Shown here piece by piece: positions 6,143 through 8,696 of a stretch of DNA of 8,696 bases (its first letter is position 1; every line of letters begins with the position of its first letter). This DNA comes from an uncultured Corynebacterium sp. (GTDB lineage Bacteria; Actinomycetota; Actinomycetes; Mycobacteriales; Mycobacteriaceae): the NCBI RefSeq assembly GCF_946221155.1, contig NZ_CAMIAN010000058.1, positions 1 to 8,696 on the forward strand, read 5' to 3'. The translations under genes and the position numbers were made by a program. The notes beneath the pieces were generated by a model. It saw nothing but the letters and a program-made list of their open reading frames with translations. It was not told the DNA's origin and did not search any database.

Positions 6143-6164
6143 CAACCGGGTGAGGGGCCGGTTG
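6143..6164. repeat. 7-bp inverted repeat in the leader of the globin-FNR gene
   Basis: CAACCGG (6143-6149) and CCGGTTG (6158-6164) are perfect inverted arms around an 8-base loop. They lie in the 105-base gap (6104-6208) between the CoA-transferase stop and the globin-FNR start, about 20 bases before the ribosome binding site. There is no T-run on either side, so it is not a standard terminator. It could be a leader hairpin or an operator. No convincing promoter is seen in this gap; TTCCAA-17-CACAAT on the minus strand is a very weak candidate. Confidence 0.45.
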
Positions 6165-6208
6165 GTTGCTCCTCATTGTGGCACCCGAACCTGTGAATTG
6201 GAACTCTC

Positions 6209-7312
6209 CTATTGGAAAGCAGGATTGCCGAGCTGTTGTGGGGCAGTGTGGTACTCAATCGGGGTATCCGAGAAGTTGATCGGGTTGCGGACGCTGCGCA
6301 TGCCCTGGACCTCGACGATGGGATCCAGGCCTAAGGATTCTGCAAACTCGAAGGCCTGCTTGATGTTGTTTACCGGGCCTGCGGGGACCCCGGCGGCGCG
6401 CAGCTTCTGGAACCACTCCTGGGCGCTGGCCATAGCCAACGCGCCTTCGATGATCTCGGCCAACTCGGCACGGTGAGCGACACGGTCGCTGTTGGTGGCG
6501 AAGCGGGCGTCATCAATAAATTCCTCGAGCCCCAGCACCCGACAGGTCCGGTGGTACAGCGAGTCGTTACCCGCGGCGATGGCGAGGTCTCCCTCCTGGG
6601 TTTTAAACACCTGGTAGGGAGCGATGGAGGGGTGAGTGTTGCCCATAGCCTTGCCGATCACACCCGCGCCGACGAACGCGCTGGCCTGGTTGGCCAGGGA
6701 AGACAGTAGGGTGTGCAGCAGGTTGATCTCGATGTGCTGCCCCCTGCCGGAGGAGGTGCGGGAGTGCAGGGCGGCGAGGATGCCCATGCCCATGTGCAGG
6801 CCAGTGAGCACATCCACCAGCGCCACGCCGACCTTCACGGGGTGGCCTTCCTCGCCATTGATGGACATGAGGCCGCCGACGGCCTGAACCATCAGGTCGT
6901 AGCCGCCGATGTCCGCGCCCTTGCCGGAACCGAAGCCGGAGAGGGAGGCGTAGATCAGGCCCTCGTTGTACTGGCGGAGCGTCTCGTAATCCAGCCCCAT
7001 GCGCTCCATCGTGCCAGGGCGGAAGTTCTCCACCAGGATGTCGGCTTCCGCGGCGATGCGACGGGCCTGCTCGCGGCCCTCATCGGTGGAGAGGTCGATC
7101 TCCACGGACTTCTTGTTGCGGTTCACACCGGCGAAGTAGGTGGACATGCCCTGCGCGTTGACGGGCGGCGCCCACGAGCGAGTGTCATCGCCGACGCCCG
7201 GGCGTTCGATCTTGATGACCTGCGCGCCCATGTCCGCCAGCATCATTGTCGCGTAGGGGCCGGCGAGGACGCGGGAGAAATCGGCCACGACGATGCCTTC
7301 GAGGGGACCCAT
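6209..7312 (-). CDS. CaiB/BaiF family CoA-transferase, probably glutarate CoA-transferase
   Basis: A type III CoA-transferase of 367 residues that moves CoA between carboxylic acids through an enzyme-bound aspartyl intermediate. The N-terminus (PLEGIVVADFSRVLAGPYA), the GDDTRSW motif (41-47) and VNRNKKS (63-69) are family hallmarks. Asp139 in GGYDLMVQA matches the catalytic Asp. From memory, the sequence closely resembles human SUGCT, the succinyl-CoA:glutarate CoA-transferase, including HPSIAPYQVFKT (227-238). The gene upstream is glutaryl-CoA dehydrogenase, which fits a role making glutaryl-CoA. The protein stops right after APQQLGNPAFQ, where relatives continue for some 30-40 residues; no other frame continues it. 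The start ATG at 7312 has AAAGGAA close upstream. It lies 44 bases after the dehydrogenase stop, so the two are very likely one operon. Other acyl substrates cannot be excluded. Confidence 0.9.
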   Translation of the reverse strand: MGPLEGIVVADFSRVLAGPYATMMLADMGAQVIKIERPGVGDDTRSWAPPVNAQGMSTYFAGVNRNKKSVEIDLSTDEGREQARRIAAEADILVENFRPGTMERMGLDYETLRQYNEGLIYASLSGFGSGKGADIGGYDLMVQAVGGLMSINGEEGHPVKVGVALVDVLTGLHMGMGILAALHSRTSSGRGQHIEINLLHTLLSSLANQASAFVGAGVIGKAMGNTHPSIAPYQVFKTQEGDLAIAAGNDSLYHRTCRVLGLEEFIDDARFATNSDRVAHRAELAEIIEGALAMASAQEWFQKLRAAGVPAGPVNNIKQAFEFAESLGLDPIVEVQGMRSVRNPINFSDTPIEYHTAPQQLGNPAFQ

Positions 7313-7356
7313 AGGTTCCTTTCTGGTTGGGTTGCGAGTGCGGTGGGAAGTTTGGC

Positions 7357-8523
7357 TTAGCGGAATGCGCCCTTGCCGGTGAGTGCCTGGCCGATGATCA
7401 GCTGGTGCATCTCGGCGGTGCCCTCGTAGGTCAGCACCGACTCCAGGTTGTTGGCGTGGCGCAGCGGCGAGTACTCCAGGGTGATGCCGGAAGCGCCCAG
7501 CAGGGTGCGGCATTCGCGGGCGATCTCCAGAGCCACGCGGGTGGAGTTCAGCTTGCCGACGGAGACCTGGTGCGGGGCGAGTTCGCCCTTATCCTTCAGG
7601 CGGCCGAGCTGCAGGGCCAGCAGGACGGACTTGTTGAGCTCGACGGACATGTTGGCCAGCTTCGCCTGGGTGAGCTGGTAGCTGGACAGGGACTTGCCGA
7701 ATACCTCGCGCGTCTGGGTGTACTCGATGGCGGTTTCTAGGCTGTCGCGGGCGGCGCCCAGGGCGCCCCAGATGATGCCGTAGCGGGCCTCGTTCAGGCA
7801 GGTCAGCGGGCCGCGGAGGGTGTCGATCTTCGGCAGCCGCTGGGAGTCCGGCACGCGGCAGTTATCCAGTACGATCTCGCCGGTGATGGAGGCGCGCAGC
7901 GAAAGCTTCTTGTGGATCTCCGGGGCGGTGAAGCCCTCCATGCCCTTCTCCAGGATGAAGCCAGCGAAGCCGTCCTCGGTGCGGGCCCACACGACGGCCA
8001 CGTCGGCGACGGGGGAGTTGGTGATCCACATCTTGGTGCCGTTGAGGACCCACTCGTCGCCGTCGCGGGTTGCGCGCATCTTCATGGACGCCGGGTCGGA
8101 GCCGGCATCGGGCTCCGTCAGGCCGAAGCAGCCCAGGTACTCGCCGGCGGCCATTTTCGGCAGGTACTTTTCCTTCTGCTCTTCGGAACCCCAGTGGTGG
8201 ATGGCGAACATGGCCAGGGAGCCCTGGACGGAGACGAAGGAACGCAGGCCGGAATCCACGGCCTCGATCTCCATGCAGGCCAGGCCGTAGGCGACGGCGG
8301 AGGCGCCGGGGCACTCGTAGCCTTCCAGGTGCATACCCAGTGCGCCGAGCTGTCCGAACTGTGGGCCGAGCTCCTTGGCGGGCAAGGTGCCGTTTTCGAA
8401 CCACTCTTGCACGTTGGGCTTGAGGGACTTGTTGGCGAAGTCCGCCATGGCTTCTTGCAGCATGCGCTCTTCGTCGGAGAGTAGGCCGTTGAAAGAGGTG
8501 AGGTCGAGAGGGGAGGAAGTCAT
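7357..8523 (-). CDS. gcdH: Glutaryl-CoA dehydrogenase (acyl-CoA dehydrogenase family)
   Basis: A soluble FAD enzyme of 388 residues that oxidises and decarboxylates glutaryl-CoA to crotonyl-CoA and CO2 in glutarate, lysine or tryptophan breakdown. Features shared with the human enzyme, from memory: VDSGLRSFVSVQ (89-100) with Arg94, the substrate-carboxylate-binding arginine; GCFGLTEPDAGSDP (131-144); WITNSPVADVAVVWAR (166-181); KLSLRASITGEIVLDN (206-221); and TYEGTAEMHQ (365-374) with catalytic base Glu367. The Arg94 plus this overall match favour GCDH over general short-chain acyl-CoA dehydrogenases. ATG 8523 was chosen because AAGGAA lies 9 bases upstream. The open frame further upstream is non-protein-like intergenic DNA. 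It is the first gene of the operon with the CoA-transferase. Confidence 0.92.
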   Translation of the reverse strand: MTSSPLDLTSFNGLLSDEERMLQEAMADFANKSLKPNVQEWFENGTLPAKELGPQFGQLGALGMHLEGYECPGASAVAYGLACMEIEAVDSGLRSFVSVQGSLAMFAIHHWGSEEQKEKYLPKMAAGEYLGCFGLTEPDAGSDPASMKMRATRDGDEWVLNGTKMWITNSPVADVAVVWARTEDGFAGFILEKGMEGFTAPEIHKKLSLRASITGEIVLDNCRVPDSQRLPKIDTLRGPLTCLNEARYGIIWGALGAARDSLETAIEYTQTREVFGKSLSSYQLTQAKLANMSVELNKSVLLALQLGRLKDKGELAPHQVSVGKLNSTRVALEIARECRTLLGASGITLEYSPLRHANNLESVLTYEGTAEMHQLIIGQALTGKGAFR

Positions 8524-8593
8524 GCCAGTTGATTCCTTACGTATATGGGTAGTAGGATACTGATTTGCGTACTGCTGAGTGTAGGGGAAGTTG

Positions 8594-8606
8594 TTTCGTT
8601 CCGAAA
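8594..8606. promoter_or_regulatory. Short palindrome in the gcdH divergent region, possible operator
   Basis: TTTCG (8594-8598) and CGAAA (8602-8606) are inverted 5-bp arms around TTC. The element sits in the 153-base region (8524-8676) between gcdH and the divergent gene at the right edge, about 70 bases upstream of gcdH. A TACGTA palindrome is also present at 8538-8543. No clear gcdH promoter was found; TATCCT on the minus strand is a loose -10 match. Arms this short can occur by chance. Confidence 0.25.
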
Positions 8607-8627
8607 GGCTTTTGCGAAAATTTCCTC

Positions 8628-8633
8628 TACTAT
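8628..8633 (+). promoter_or_regulatory. Candidate -10 box for the right-edge gene
   Basis: TACTAT fits the actinobacterial TANNNT pattern and lies about 43 bases before the ATG at 8677. No good -35 is visible at the usual distance. Confidence 0.3.
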
Positions 8634-8676
8634 CGTCCTGGTTAGTCGCCGCCCAAGCCGAAAGGAACCCCCCCCA

Positions 8677-8696
8677 ATGCCCGACGCGCCCCACCC
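8677..8696 (+). CDS. Start of a divergent gene, cut by the window edge
   Basis: ATG at 8677 begins MPDAPH and runs off the window. AAAGGAA at 8661-8667 is a good ribosome binding site, separated from the ATG by a run of eight C (8668-8675) and one A. It is divergent from the glutarate genes, a common place for their regulator, but six codons give no identity. Confidence 0.5.

Noticed and set aside
6713..7360. 215-codon open frame antisense to the CoA-transferase gene
   Set aside because: A shadow of a clearly coding gene; no family motifs and no start signals.
8524..8694. 57-codon upstream extension of glutaryl-CoA dehydrogenase
   Set aside because: It runs through the divergent intergenic region and the start of the opposite gene; ATG 8523 has a proper ribosome binding site and family-like N-terminus.

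Overview
The window looks like chromosomal DNA from a high-GC actinobacterium, most likely Corynebacterium or a close relative. This is inferred from GC-rich codon use, GTG/TTG starts, short or overlapping gene junctions, a DUF1023-type alpha/beta hydrolase with a WXG-like N-terminus, and an actinobacterial-style globin/ferredoxin-reductase protein. No 16S or other taxonomic marker is present. I saw no tRNA, rRNA, CRISPR array, insertion sequence or recognisable rho-independent terminator. No gap between genes exceeds about 180 bases.

Left part (1-2176, + strand): a SulP-family anion transporter with a C-terminal STAS domain is followed by an Ogt/MGMT-type DNA repair methyltransferase. The stop of the first and the GTG of the second share one base, so the two are probably translated from one message. 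The repair gene then converges on the next gene with a 4-base overlap of stop codons.

Middle (2173-3818, - strand): a two-gene unit with an ATGA overlap. It encodes a small EspC/WXG-like protein and a 440-residue alpha/beta hydrolase with an N-terminal WSG motif. Neither has a signal peptide, so they look like a candidate type VII (ESX) secretion-linked pair. The 177-base divergent region that follows (3819-3995) holds a perfect 10-bp inverted repeat whose arms are two consensus DnaA boxes. After it comes a nitrilase-superfamily amidohydrolase on the + strand, perhaps read from a leaderless transcript.

Right part (8523 down to 4928, - strand): glutaryl-CoA dehydrogenase, a CaiB/BaiF CoA-transferase resembling succinyl-CoA:glutarate CoA-transferase, and a degenerate globin-FNR oxidoreductase. 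The first two form a plausible glutarate-to-crotonyl-CoA module. The third has lost the expected haem-ligating histidine. At the right edge the first six codons of a divergent + strand gene are visible.

Most of the window is ordinary metabolism. The points most worth a second look are the paired DnaA boxes, the apparently haem-less globin-FNR protein, and the hydrolase/small-protein pair.
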